From Stentor coeruleus (lineage: Eukaryota > Ciliophora > Heterotrichea > Heterotrichida > Stentoridae): 50,205 bases of DNA. Positions 29,161 to 40,071 of this stretch are shown here, piece after piece. Below the pieces are notes generated by a model. It was not told where the DNA came from. It saw only the letters and a program-made list of their open reading frames with translations, and did no database searches. The translations under genes and the position numbers were made by a program. How positions within the stretch are numbered: the first letter of the stretch is position 1; every line of letters starts with the position of its first letter. The stretch lies in contig MPUH01000499.1 in assembly GCA_001970955.1 (NCBI GenBank), positions 1 through 50,205 on the forward strand, in the 5' to 3' direction.

Positions 29161-30426
29161 TTAATCTTGATCGCTACTACCACTAATATCCCCACTATCA
29201 TAAATTCTTTCTCTAGTCACCGCTCTTGAAGGTAAAGTTTTCTCATAAAGCAAACTCAAAACCCTTTCCTGTGATAACATCAGCTCAACAATTTTCTCCC
29301 TATCTTGTGGGGTTAATTGTATACCTTTTCTTTTACTTTCTGGTAAGTCTTGAGTTTTTTCAGTTTTAACTTCATCAACACATTGTCTTAATATCTGTTC
29401 TAACTCAGTCTTATTCTGTAATTCTCTCGCATAAGCATTTCTTACATTTTTAAGGTTTTTCCTTTCATTATCTAAAATTCTTTTAAGCCTTTGGATTATA
29501 AACTCATATCTAGTTGGATCATCAGCTTTCATATCTCTACCAATAGAATATGTTGATGTTGTTCCTGGTTTTTTCCCTGGGAATATTGAATTTGATATAG
29601 ATCTCTGTGGTGTAAAAGTTTCTTTTGCTGTTTCTTTGTATTTAGCAATTTCTTCACTTAAAGCTGCATTTTCATGTTTAAGTGCGACGATTTCCTTAAA
29701 AAGAACATCACGGACAAGTTGTTGACTTTCAAATTCTTTTTGTATTTTATAGTTTTCTTCTTCTAATTCATTGTTTTTTGATACTATAAGTTCCATACTT
29801 GTTTTCATTAATTCAAGTTCTCTAGTCAGTTGTGATTCTTTTTCTGCATAATTCCCAACACCCTCAAGTTTTTTTTTCTTTTCAAGTTCTAAGTCTTTAG
29901 AAACTTCTTTCATCTTTGAATTAAACTGACGTCTTATATCTTTTTCTTGTTCCGCAAGGATTTGAGAAGTTTTTTTTTGTATTTGTGATACATTATCTAG
30001 TATAACTGTATGTAAACCTTCAATTTTTCGCACATTTCTATTGTATTGATCCTGTGCTGAACCATTGTAATTTGATCTTGCTCTTAGTTCATTTTCATAT
30101 TCAATTAGGGTTTTCCGATATTCTTTTTCCCTTTTGAGATAGCGTTCTTCTCTTGCTTCCATATCATGCATCATTTGTTCTCCTTTGTCTTTTTCTGATT
30201 GGATTAGTTTTTTGAGGTTTTCTATTTTTTGATCTAACTCGCTTGTCTTGACGTTTGTGTCTTTTTTCTTTTTTGCTGAATTCGATGTTGTGGGTCTAGA
30301 TTCTTTGGATTGGTCTAAGTATTTGGCTTTTATTTTTTTGAATGAACGAAGCTCAGGTGTGCTTTCTATGAGCTTTTTTTGAATTTCCTGAAGTCTTTTT
30401 AGAGCTTGAGACTCAAATTCGGCCAT
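29161..30426 (-). CDS. Coiled-coil protein, unknown function
   Basis: 421 residues, dominated by heptad-rich helix from about 70 to 270 (LDQKIENLKKLIQSEKD; LEEENYKIQKEFESQ) and 300-400. A central break (TPQRSISNSIFPGKKPGTTS) separates two coiled-coil blocks. The start MAEFESQALKRLQEIQKKL is amphipathic. No enzymatic motif, signal peptide or membrane segment. A centriolar, axonemal or cortical structural role is possible but not shown. Family not recognised. Confidence 0.75.
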   Translation of the reverse strand: MAEFESQALKRLQEIQKKLIESTPELRSFKKIKAKYLDQSKESRPTTSNSAKKKKDTNVKTSELDQKIENLKKLIQSEKDKGEQMMHDMEAREERYLKREKEYRKTLIEYENELRARSNYNGSAQDQYNRNVRKIEGLHTVILDNVSQIQKKTSQILAEQEKDIRRQFNSKMKEVSKDLELEKKKKLEGVGNYAEKESQLTRELELMKTSMELIVSKNNELEEENYKIQKEFESQQLVRDVLFKEIVALKHENAALSEEIAKYKETAKETFTPQRSISNSIFPGKKPGTTSTYSIGRDMKADDPTRYEFIIQRLKRILDNERKNLKNVRNAYARELQNKTELEQILRQCVDEVKTEKTQDLPESKRKGIQLTPQDREKIVELMLSQERVLSLLYEKTLPSRAVTRERIYDSGDISGSSDQD

Positions 30427-31074
30427 TTGATTATTATAAAAAGTTACTAAATAAGATTGTTTGGATTATATAATTTTTTTGGATTTTTATTAAAGCATAA
30501 GGGAGAATATGAGAGGTTTTAATTTTTGTTACTTTGAAGGTTGTGGGATTTTATGGGAAATTTCATGTTTTCAGCATAAAAATCAGGATTAAAAACTTTA
30601 AGAGAAGTTTGTCTTATGTTTTTGAACTTTATGATATATAATATTTTAGGATATATTATGATTTTATTTTAATATAACTTTTTGATGATTATTTTGCTTA
30701 GTTTATCAATCATCTTTTAAGATAAGTATTTCTTTATCACATTATACACTAAAACAAATGATATTTTGATTAAAAAAATATACAACTACAACAAAAATAT
30801 TTTGCTATTATGATATATAATTACTCTATATTAGCAAATATATCATAAACTCAATCATTAACCTTGGCCATAATTCTCATAAATCAGCAACTTCATATCA
30901 AACTATCATAATTTATTTTTATTAAAACTATTTCAAATAACATTCATAACTGTCTTTTCTATACAATAATCACATAATCAAAATTATATTACATCATTAC
31001 AAAAATCCACCATATCAAGAATTCCCCAACCTAAATCTTTTCTATTTTCCCCCAAATTATAATCAAATACTTTA
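30427..31074. other. Divergent intergenic region
   Basis: 648 nt between a minus-strand start and a plus-strand start. G-rich and C-poor to about 30640, mixed AT, then C-rich and G-poor from about 30870 to the ATG at 31075. Presumed bidirectional promoter zone; no specific motif identified. Confidence 0.5.
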
Positions 31075-31451
31075 ATGGGAGCTAAGAAGAAAGTTAAAAA
31101 AGGGAAGGGAAAAAATATCTCCCAAATATTTATGATGTGCCTAAAGTCCCTGACGAACCACGTAAAGCAATTCCAATCGTCAAAGTCAATTTAAAACTAG
31201 CTAATCCTATAAACTACCCAATGGAGTTCCCATTATCCATTCCAATCAGCACAAAAATTATGGCAATAATCGATAAAATTATCGAACTTCATGGTGGTGC
31301 AGCTAACAACATAACCATCTGTTTGCACAAATTCCGCCCAGAAAATTCTCTATCCCCAACATCTAGTTTAATGGAACTTGGCATAACCCAAGAAGGTGAA
31401 ATTAATATGTACTACGACTTTAGACCTGTTTCACATCCTTTATTATCTTAA
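31075..31451 (+). CDS. Small ubiquitin-like-fold protein, broken by a one-base frameshift
   Basis: The ATG at 31075 opens a lysine-rich start (MGAKKKVKKGKGK) in one frame; the rest, YLPNIYDVPKVPDEPRKA onward to 31451, is in another. Adding one A to the A6 run at 31110-31115 would join them into about 125 residues. The C-terminal part (STKIMAIIDKIIELHG, ITICLHKF, SLMELGITQEGEINMYY) has the strand-helix-strand spacing of a beta-grasp, ubiquitin-like fold, ending DFRPVSHPLLS without a conjugating Gly-Gly. The frame from the GTG at 31137 alone lacks an ATG, so the joined reading is favoured. A homopolymer assembly error is likeliest. Function unknown. Confidence 0.65.
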
Positions 31452-31905
31452 TATTATAACTTAGATTTACTTTAATATCTGAAGTTTTATATACCGACAG
31501 ATTTTTTATATATGTCATCTGTGTAGAATAAACTTTAAAGTGTAGGATTTAGTATTAAGAATTGGATGTAAATATATAAAAATAGATATGGATAAGTATG
31601 GATTTTATGTAAGAGTTTCTTATTGTGGCTTTTTGTATTGACGATTTGGGTTTTTTGAAATAGTTTCGAGGCAATTTTAGATTTTTTTTTGGAGTCTTGT
31701 ATGGGTTTTTGAGTTTCTTCAGATGTTTTAGTGATTTTTCTTTTGGTAGAATAAGTTCACATGCTCTGTTTGTATTTTATAATATAAATGGAAGACTTTG
31801 TTTAGATATTTTAACCACTCTTGTTTAGGAGATATGAGTTTTTTAAGAATTTTAAATATAAGAAGTCATGAGATATGTATGAGTTTAACATTTAATTACA
31901 AAGAG
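31452..31905. other. Intergenic spacer between convergent genes
   Basis: 454 nt, T/G-rich and C-poor on the plus strand. The minus strand of 31560-31770 can be read as lysine-rich open frames, but without a start or recognisable motif. Nothing supported. Confidence 0.4.
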
Positions 31906-34080
31906 TTAGAGGTTGATGCTTTTGCGGAGGATTCTTGGGAGGTCGGCGTTTGGGAATTCGGAGTGTGGAGAAGCTTGAGGTGAAGGTACAGATTGTGGCC
32001 TGTAATTTTTTAAAGTTGTTGAAGCGGCTCTTTGACGTTTTTCTAAAATTGAAGTCTCTTGAAATCCATTCATTAAAGAGTTTAATAGCCTTTTAAGCAT
32101 ATCATAAAGTTCCATTCTTGTATATTTCTCATTACGATAGATAACTTGTGATGGGGTATAAGTTAAACAAGCTATTTTAAATGCGTTTAATACCACTGAA
32201 CTCTGTCCAGTACATGAAATACACTGTTTATCTAGACCAACTATAGCTTTTCCAGGTTTGGGTGCACCTTTCATAGGTTTGCTTTCCTTATATCCCATCA
32301 AAGATATTGATTCTCTATCAGATTCATCCTGCATTTGTAAAGCAATAGCCATACTGCAATACTCCACCATCGTGGCAAATTTCCTAGAAATCAAATCATT
32401 AGCTTCTGTCATAATCATATACTGTTGTTTGGTTTCTTCAAGTTTATCCTGAACAATCTTAAGTTCAGATTTAAAATCATTATTTTCCCTTTTCCTGTTA
32501 TTTAACTGTGAATTAGTTTCATAAAACACTTGCTTAGTCATCATCTCCAAATCATGGATTTTTTTCTGTGTCTCTTTAAATGTTGAAGCTACTGAGTCTT
32601 TAAAAGATGTTATAATAGAACTTATCTGATTACTATGTGTATTCATAACACTATGTAAAGATTCTAAATCTAATTCAGTTGTCTTCATAAAACCTTCGAA
32701 TTTTTCTGAAAATTCTTTTCTCAGTTCATCTTTTGCAGCATTTATCATAGGAGTATAATCAATTTGTTCTGGTATAAAAATTTCTGACCCGGATTCTGAG
32801 TTTGCGTTTGATTCTGAATGGGATTGTGATATGTTAGAGGAACTTTCACGAGATTTACTAAACCAACTATCAGCATCACTTCTTTTTTTTATTGTTAATA
32901 CAGGGTTTATAGAAGAGATTTCAAGGATTTCTTCTTTTTTTGGAAGGATTTCTTCGAATGCGATGCTCCTTTTTCTTGATTTTGGGATGCTTTTATTGTC
33001 TGCTTTTCCTTTTATAAACTGCAATGCTGGCCGAACAGTATCTTCAGCGTCTAGTATAGATTTTCTTATTGTTGGCCTTTTTTTTTTCTTTTTTACTTCA
33101 GAAGTTTCTATTATTTGGATTTTTGGAACTTCCATTCTCATGATTTCTTCTGCTTGTTTCCTTATTCCATCGATTACTGTATCAACTGCTCCGTTATCGT
33201 CGTTAGTATGAATAAGCCTTTCTAGATCATAAATAGCAATATTTTTTAGTATAGTTATGTCAGTAAAAATTTTGTATAGTGGTTGAGTAATTTTCAAATC
33301 GTTTTTCACATTCGCTACTTCTACTTTTTTCATATCTTTCTTCAACACATTCACCGCTTTTTCCATTTTCAAAAGTTCTGAGTTCTGTTTAATCACTGAA
33401 TTGCGTACATTTTCGAAATTTATAGACGCTTCATTTCTATTAAAATCAATCCTATCATTTAAAGATTTCATTCCACTAGTATGATCATTAGCCTGATGTT
33501 GAATCAATGATGTTCTCGAATCTATATCAATAATCTCAGCTTCAAGTTTCCTAATTTTCTTATAAATTTCTTCAGATATGACTTCAGCTCTTGTTAGACG
33601 TTCTTCATTATTAGTAAGTTTATCCCGGTATTCATCTTTGAATGTCGCTAATTTTTGTTCGATTTCATATTTGGCGTTCATAATATTATGAGACATTGCA
33701 GTGAGGTCATTTTTCATAGTATATCTCTGATGTTCAAGTACTGAAATTTCTTCCTTCATAGATTGATTTGATTCTGAAATTACATAGACTTCAGCATGAA
33801 TTTCTTGTTTTTCTCTAGTTAGTTTGGAGTCGATTAGGTTTTGTGCGGCGTTTAGTTCCATGAATCTTCTTCCGAAATCGTCTAAAATACTTAGTTTGCT
33901 TAGGGTTTTTGATTGAACAATTTCCATGTCTTGGATTTTCATTGACATTATTTCTACTGTATGGGCAAGTTTCCCTAAAACTTCAGCTGAATCAGTGGAT
34001 CTTCTTATTGTTGGTTCGATTAGATCCAACATGACTGACCTGACTTTGTTTTCTATTTTCAATAAATTCGCATCGTCCAT
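31906..34080 (-). CDS. Long coiled-coil protein, unknown function
   Basis: 724 residues. Heptad repeats fill about 40-250 (LEHQRYTMKNDLTAMSHNI; RKLEAEIIDIDSRTSLI) and 470-580. A basic, Ser-rich linker between them (VKKKKKRPTIRKSILDAED; RESSSNISQSHSESNANS) may be a phosphorylation region. A short C-terminal globular part (about 600-680) includes CISCTGQSSVVLNAFKIAC and YTRMELYDMLKRLLNSL. No catalytic motif. Likely a filamentous or linker protein of cilia or cortex, by analogy only. The start lies in a divergent promoter region with the EF-hand gene. Confidence 0.78.
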   Translation of the reverse strand: MDDANLLKIENKVRSVMLDLIEPTIRRSTDSAEVLGKLAHTVEIMSMKIQDMEIVQSKTLSKLSILDDFGRRFMELNAAQNLIDSKLTREKQEIHAEVYVISESNQSMKEEISVLEHQRYTMKNDLTAMSHNIMNAKYEIEQKLATFKDEYRDKLTNNEERLTRAEVISEEIYKKIRKLEAEIIDIDSRTSLIQHQANDHTSGMKSLNDRIDFNRNEASINFENVRNSVIKQNSELLKMEKAVNVLKKDMKKVEVANVKNDLKITQPLYKIFTDITILKNIAIYDLERLIHTNDDNGAVDTVIDGIRKQAEEIMRMEVPKIQIIETSEVKKKKKRPTIRKSILDAEDTVRPALQFIKGKADNKSIPKSRKRSIAFEEILPKKEEILEISSINPVLTIKKRSDADSWFSKSRESSSNISQSHSESNANSESGSEIFIPEQIDYTPMINAAKDELRKEFSEKFEGFMKTTELDLESLHSVMNTHSNQISSIITSFKDSVASTFKETQKKIHDLEMMTKQVFYETNSQLNNRKRENNDFKSELKIVQDKLEETKQQYMIMTEANDLISRKFATMVEYCSMAIALQMQDESDRESISLMGYKESKPMKGAPKPGKAIVGLDKQCISCTGQSSVVLNAFKIACLTYTPSQVIYRNEKYTRMELYDMLKRLLNSLMNGFQETSILEKRQRAASTTLKNYRPQSVPSPQASPHSEFPNADLPRILRKSINL

Positions 34081-34655
34081 TATTAGTTTATGCCATTTGA
34101 AAATATTGACGATCGAAGTTTAAGATTGTGATAGTTTTGGTAGGATTTATGTGAAGAATATGAGATAAGGTAATATATGATGAGGAAGGGTTTTTGAATT
34201 TTTATTATGGAGATTATAAAGGATGGAGGGATGGAAAATAAAAGATTTTTGAATGTAATTAGATGATTGATTTGTAAGTTTTTTTTATGGTATAGAGATT
34301 TGTATAGAGTTTATTAGATTTTGTGTAGAAATTTTGTATTTTATTTAGGATAGTGATTTTGATATAATAATAGTTTTTTCAGTTATAAAGATTATGGCTT
34401 TCCTTGATGATATGGTATTTATAAGTTATGCTTTGATATTTTTTAATAGGATTTCTTGTAAAAGGTGTTAAAACTTTCATTAAATCAAAATCTCAACAAA
34501 CTACTTTTTATTAAAAAACCCCACAAAATCCAAAAAAAGTCATAAAATCATCTAAACTTTTCATCCTAGCATCCACAATTTTTTCTCCCTCTCTCCAAAA
34601 GCTAAATCCCCTTAATTTCCTAGTCCATCTTAACAAATAATAAACAGTTATTTAA
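34081..34655. promoter_or_regulatory. Divergent intergenic region with composition switch
   Basis: 575 nt between starts of the long coiled-coil gene (minus) and the EF-hand gene (plus). The plus strand is G-rich and C-poor to about 34470, then C-rich and G-poor to the ATG at 34656. Presumed bidirectional promoter zone. Confidence 0.5.
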
Positions 34656-35276
34656 ATGAGTTCAAGAAAAGTGAGAGGACCACGAGTAAAAAGGCTTGCA
34701 ATGATTAGTCCTTCAGACCCGACCTTGTCCAGAGAAGAAATTGCATACGCCAGAGAGCATTTTGACAAATTCGACCCAGAAAAGCGAGGAGTTATAGACA
34801 CTGAAGAACTGCCAAGTCTCCTCAGGCACATTGGTTTTTACATGGAAAAAGATCGTCTAGACAAGTATTACATCATGTTTTTCGGATATGGATTAAATAC
34901 CATGGACCCAACCTTATCATGGGAAAGATTCATATTACTATATAGCATGCTTATGAGAAATCAATTACCTGTAGAATCCATATAGATATTTAGACTCAGA
35001 CTTATATCACAAAACCAAGAAGCAGATTATATTAAATATGCTCAAAGAGCATTAGAAGATGCTATTAATATATTCTCAGAATTCGATAAAGATGCAAGTG
35101 GCTATTTGGATATGATTGAATTGAAAGTTTTACTATCATGCTTAGGAGTCAAAGAAACTATTGATTATGATGAATTTGTGGAAAAACAGTTTGAGATACT
35201 TGATAAGAACAATGATGACAAAGTAGACTTTGATGAGTTTGTTGAGTGCTACAACAACTTAATGGATTTAATTTAG
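34656..35276 (+). CDS. EF-hand calcium-binding protein (two exons)
   Basis: 201 residues after removal of a 15-nt intron (34971-34985) that carries an in-frame TAG. A basic N-terminus (KVRGPRVKR) precedes a calmodulin-like array: loop 1 DPEKRGVIDTEE (about 40-51), a degenerate second hand, loop 3 DKDASGYLDMIE (about 140-151) and loop 4 DKNNDDKVDFDE (about 176-187). Loops 3 and 4 have the acidic residues needed for Ca2+; loop 1 is weaker. The layout resembles calmodulin, centrin and troponin C relatives. It probably acts as a Ca2+ sensor, relevant to contractile and ciliary control in a heterotrich, but no target is shown. Confidence 0.88.
34971..34985 (+). other. 15-nt intron
   Basis: GTAGAATCCATATAG, phase 0, A at position 10. 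Contains an in-frame TAG; removal joins the two EF-hand lobes. Confidence 0.9.
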
Positions 35277-35515
35277 TTCTTTTCTTTACAATGTATTAAT
35301 TGTGTATATTTTTTATAGATAAAAAGTAAAATATAAAATTTAAAGGTAGTTTTAAGTTTTATCAGTAAATTACATGAGAGTTTTAGGAATTTTGTATAAG
35401 ATAATAAGTTTTATTTAGTATAAAAATCAAAATAATTATCTAAACTTTAATATCAAATCTCATAACTATGATTAAAAACATAATAAATTCCCCCTAAAAT
35501 TCCGATATTCCAAGA

Positions 35516-38256
35516 TTAATTATTATCAAGATCTTCTGCCTTATACATTTCTCTAATACTCGTCGGCATTCTGTCAAAGTTATGCATAAACGCTGTATAA
35601 GTCTGTTGCGAAGGGAACACAAAATTATCTTGAACCCCCTTAGGACATAGTCTATAAAGGTTCCACATGGCAAATTTTATCTTCTCTTTAAGTTCTACCT
35701 TTTCCTCACTAATCGCCGAGTCATCAATTTCCAAACTATCATNTTTTCCTCACTAATCGCCGAGTCATCAATTTCCAAACTATCATCATTAAAACTGTCA
35801 TTTTTCTGTATATTCAAATACCAACTAACCCTAGAAATTGCTTCAATAAACTCAACAAATCCCATTTCCGTATGTTTTTTTTGGAAAATCTCATCTTGCT
35901 GCATCATCATTGACTGGGCAAAACATACATCAATTTCCCTTAATGGTAAATCTTTAGGTATCAATTTCCCATCACAACATAACTGTCTAAATTCTTCCAA
36001 ACACATAAACGGTTTCTGTCCTGGAAGAGCCTTCCTCCCTGAATACACTTTAAAAATGCTATTCAAAATAGGTTTATGGGCTTTTAATACAACATCAATT
36101 TCTTCATTTAAATACTCTTGAGTTCTCCAAATATGACTATCATGAATAAACAGTCCTTTTTTAAGGTTTTCTTCAAACATTTTCTCTAAAGATTTTGGAA
36201 TACTATCATTAAGCTTATTCCTCACATATCTATCATAAGCTATTCTTACAATAATTTCAATAAACTCATGTCGGACAAGGGCATTCCAAGGATTATAAGG
36301 TTGTCTTTCATCTTTTGGAGCTTTGACTGCACTCCAGTTAACCCCAAAATCACTAGTTTGATAAAAGTCATCAAAAATTTCGCATTGATTAAGAAAATCA
36401 GTTAAAACATTACTCCCAATAGCAAAATATTCTGTAGAACTTTGCGACCCTAAATAACGAAATGTTTCCATAAGTTGTCTATAATATTTACGTAATACAA
36501 TCTTTAGCTCATTTTGCTCATTTGGTTTTATCCAAGATGATAATCTTGATTGAGACCAATCGAAATCTAAACATTCGTTTATGAGTTTATCATCAAGAAA
36601 TTTGTAATCTTTAAATATAGATTTTGAAATATCCCATTTTGATGGCCCGGTTGGGATTTCGTATACAGGATCATATTTTGAATTTTTTATTCTTGGTAAT
36701 GCGATATAGTATTTTGTATAGTCAAATGGTTTTTCTGGAATTAGTTTTTTGTTTACTATGTGGATTGATAAGAATTGGGTGTTGTTAGAGAAATGGATTG
36801 CTTTTGATAAGGGTTTTGGGAGATCGAAGGATTCATATTCGCGGGATTTCATTACGCAATAGTTTTTGCTGAAGAAAAACTTGTTATCACCTGGAGGTAG
36901 CATTCGGGTTATCTCGTATCGTTCTTCAGAAAAATCCATTATGTTAGGTTCGTAGTCATCGCATTCGAAATGAATAAAAATTTGCCCATTTGGAGAACTC
37001 CCTGAACTGTATGGATGCCAATATATAGTTGTTTCAACCCAATTTTCACATATCCAACAATTCGATTTCGGCCTGTGCTTTTTATTTTTAATAGATTTAG
37101 ATTCTTCAAATATCCTACATGTCAAATGTGACTGTTCAATCGTCAGTGACTTGCTTGATTTATGCACAAACCCTTTAGAATCAATATACCCATCATTTCC
37201 TAATAGATGCAAACCATAAATATTATGGTTTTTATTAAGACCATCTGCCACAATCTCACATTCTTTTTCATTAAGATAATTACACGATAAATCAAGATGA
37301 GCCAAGCCTTGAACCAAAGGTAAGAGGTCTGAAATTTTTTTAATTTGGCTCGGGTCTTTATTTTCTCCTATAGAATTCCATGATAAATCAAGTTCTTTAA
37401 GACTATCATTTTTACTAAGGCCTTCAAATATAATCAAAGCTCCAAAATCTTTAAAATTATTCCAATGAAGGTCAAGTTTTTTAAGATATGGATTTTCTAT
37501 AAGCATTTTCTTTATTGCTACTGCAGCTATACGTCCTAAGCTATTAAGTGCAAGACCAAGAAATATCAGTGTTCGATCATTCCATAATGCATCACATATT
37601 TGAACTACCTGACCATCGCCTAAGTTTGTATTTTCTAAATTCAGATACTTTAAAGAAGATTTTTTTTGTATTATCTTTAGTAAGGCAGGTGTTGTTTTTA
37701 TATCAACTTTATTACTTTTTAAATTGAGTTCTTGTAAAGAATGTGATGATATTTTTGAAACTATGTGATGTGTTCCTCGAGGGCTTAGGCAATTGCTTCC
37801 AAGGTTAAGCCTTTCGAGATTTTTTACTTTTTTTATTCCCTGGGCGAATGCTTCTGCGTAGTTGTCTCCAATACCAAAATGCCTGAGATTAAAATCTGAA
37901 GTTGTTGGCCGAGCTAGACCTAAAGGTATAGGGCTGAGGTTTTTTTTCCTGCATTCATTTAAGTAGGCTGAATTTACAGTGTTTTTAGGGGCTTTCTTTT
38001 TACTATTGTGCAAAGTTTTCATAGAATTGAAAAATTCCATTCGAGTTTCTGCACAGGTTGGAGAAAGTGAAGAAAACTGTTTAAGATCGTTTTTATCCTG
38101 AGATGCTCTTGGACTGAAAATATGATCATCAAAATTCAAATGCTCATTATCAGCAGATGAAGCTTTTGTAAGACTCTTAGAATTCTCATACTGCTTGTTT
38201 GAAAGAATTATAGGGATTGTCGGATGCGATCTTATGCGCATTTTTTTATTAAGCAT
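35516..38256 (-). CDS. Large LRR / AMPK-CBM-like / EF-hand-like protein (copy B), split by an assembly join
   Basis: 898 residues once the extra 44 nt at the N (35743) are removed; as assembled the frame breaks 40 codons after the join and resumes. Order: basic N-terminus (1-120), about eight ribonuclease-inhibitor-type LRRs (about 130-385; LKELDLSWNSIGE), CWICENWVETTIYW near 399, a beta-rich segment ending in MLPPGDNKFFF near 453, then a helical EF-like half with RHEFIEIIVRIAY and MGFVEFIEAISRVSWYLN. The same order and motifs occur in the gene at 3050-6100, so they are diverged paralogues. It ends YKAEDLDNN. Role unknown; the conserved CW-x-CE-x-W motif may be a structural or metal site. Confidence 0.85.
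35700..35786. repeat. 43-nt duplication around a single N (likely assembly join)
   Basis: 35700-35742 and 35744-35786 are identical with N at 35743, inside the coding region of the second LRR protein. Removing one copy plus the N (44 nt) restores a continuous frame. Confidence 0.94.
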
Positions 38257-39443
38257 GGTTAAAAATTATGGTTTATAAGTTGATAATTTTTGTTTATATG
38301 TATAATAAAGTGAATATAATCAAAGGTAATAGCAATATCTTTAGCAATAAATAAGAGATGCTTTCCTTGCATTTATGTTATTTAAAGGTTCTTCTATAAT
38401 TTAATCAGAAACAGCTTTGCGTAAGAGTTCAAGATTTTATCGTTCTGAATTCAACAACAATTTTTTTTAGTTTTTAAGGAATATTTTATACATTTTTAGC
38501 AACCAAACATGCTTACCATTTCTTTTAGTTCCTAGCTTATGTCTATTAACTATAAATATCAGCAGAAAACAGTTTTTTCATAATCCATCCCTATAAAATA
38601 ATATTTTTTTAATCCAAACCTTGAACAAAGTATTTATATTTTCTAAAAAAAATATTGTAATCCAAATAAAACTATAAAAATCGTTTATAAAATTTATAAA
38701 ATGAATAACATAATCTTTTTTACTTAATAATTATTGTTGTAAGCATCATGGTAAAAAGCCTTTAAATAATGTGAAAATATAAAAATGCATGGTTATGATT
38801 TGTATAATAAAATATCATAAAAATCCTCCTATAAAGATTAAATTTATAATTTTTAGCGTGAAAAAAGTAAGGTTTTTTGTGGTAATTTTTTTAATAAAGT
38901 AGCCATAATTTTATATTTTATTTGGTTTTGATTAGGGAATATTTATTTTAAACATTGTTTATATGATTTTTTTGTATGCAAAGTTAGAGTATAAATAAAA
39001 TACTGAAATTGCTGAAATATGATTACTAAGAAAAAAATCTGTAAAATAGATAGATTCCTACAATCTTTGAATATCCGCTAATAATACTTTAATTATTGCT
39101 ATTGAGGTTTAAGCCTTTTGTTATCTTATTGATAATATTATTATAATTACAATAATTAGACAGTTTATTCTTTTCAAAATTATTTTTATATCATTCTTAA
39201 CCTAACAAAAAATCAAAATTTTATTACTATCAACTCTACAAATTTCATATTTTCCCATCTCGCTTATCATTCAATTGCACACATCATATCTAGCACCCAA
39301 AAAACTGTTCCTAAACTCCAAAAAAACTTCCATCTCTTTCTTCATCTCATTTAGTCTAATATACACAAGAAAAATTTCCCAAACAGACTCATACCAAAAT
39401 CCTACTGCCTTTATGTTCTACCTCTCAGCAATGGATGCTATAA
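38257..39443. other. Long divergent intergenic region
   Basis: 1.19 kb between the LRR gene start (minus) and the uL15 start (plus), very AT-rich with many short homopolymer runs. The last 250 nt before 39444 are C-rich and G-poor. A 64-codon frame at 39275-39469 overlaps the uL15 start and is low-complexity, so it is not called. No tRNA or snRNA recognised. Confidence 0.5.
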
Positions 39444-39869
39444 ATGGTGGCACGCCTGAAGAAGACTAGAAAGATGAGAGGACATGTGAGTATGGGTCAT
39501 GGTCGTATCGGTAAGCACCGTAAACATCCAGGTGGCCGAGGAAACGCAGGAGGACTTCATCATCACAGAATCTTATTTGACAAGTTCCACCCAGGTTACT
39601 TTGGCAAAGTTGGCATGCGAGTATTCCACATGAAAAAAAATCCTTCCTGGTGCCCTACAGTGAACCTTGATACAATCAACAGCCTTTTGACTCAAGATGA
39701 ATTGAAAGCCAAAGAAATACCAGTTGTTGATGTGGCCAAACATGGTTATTTCAAAGTACTTGGCAGAGGTACTCTGGTTAGACCTGTGATAGTCAAAGCT
39801 AGAATATTTTCAACAAAAGCTGAAGAGAGGATTAAGAAGCAAGGAGGGCAAGCAATATTATCTGCCTAA
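39444..39869 (+). CDS. RPL27A: 60S ribosomal protein uL15 (L27a)
   Basis: 141 residues. It opens [20 protein letters not shown] and carries the glycine/histidine-rich [20 protein letters not shown] typical of eukaryotic uL15, followed by [13 protein letters not shown] and the globular C-terminal half. It is a core protein of the large subunit near the peptidyl transferase centre. No intron is visible, and length matches the family. Upstream sequence is G-poor. Codon use is richer in G and C than neighbouring genes, as expected for a highly expressed gene. Confidence 0.97.
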   Translation: MVARLKKTRKMRGHVSMGHGRIGKHRKHPGGRGNAGGLHHHRILFDKFHPGYFGKVGMRVFHMKKNPSWCPTVNLDTINSLLTQDELKAKEIPVVDVAKHGYFKVLGRGTLVRPVIVKARIFSTKAEERIKKQGGQAILSA

Positions 39870-40071
39870 ATATTTAAGTAGATTTTTAGGTAGGGCTCTG
39901 GAGAGCATAAATGGGATACTTTACGACATTGATTTATTTTAATAGTGAACTACATTATGCTGAGACTAAAGGGCTAAAAAATTGTATTTAAATGATATCA
40001 CAAAACTCCATCCACCTTTAAAACTCCAAAAAAGCCCATCTCCTAAAAACTCCCATCTCATATACATATCA

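Noticed and set aside
38257-39443. Search for a spliced gene or snRNA in the 1.2 kb spacer
   Set aside because: No frame with plausible composition, no GTA...A10...AG chain linking frames, and no snRNA core motif was found.
39275-39469. 64-codon plus frame just before uL15
   Set aside because: Overlaps the uL15 start in another frame and has no recognisable protein features.
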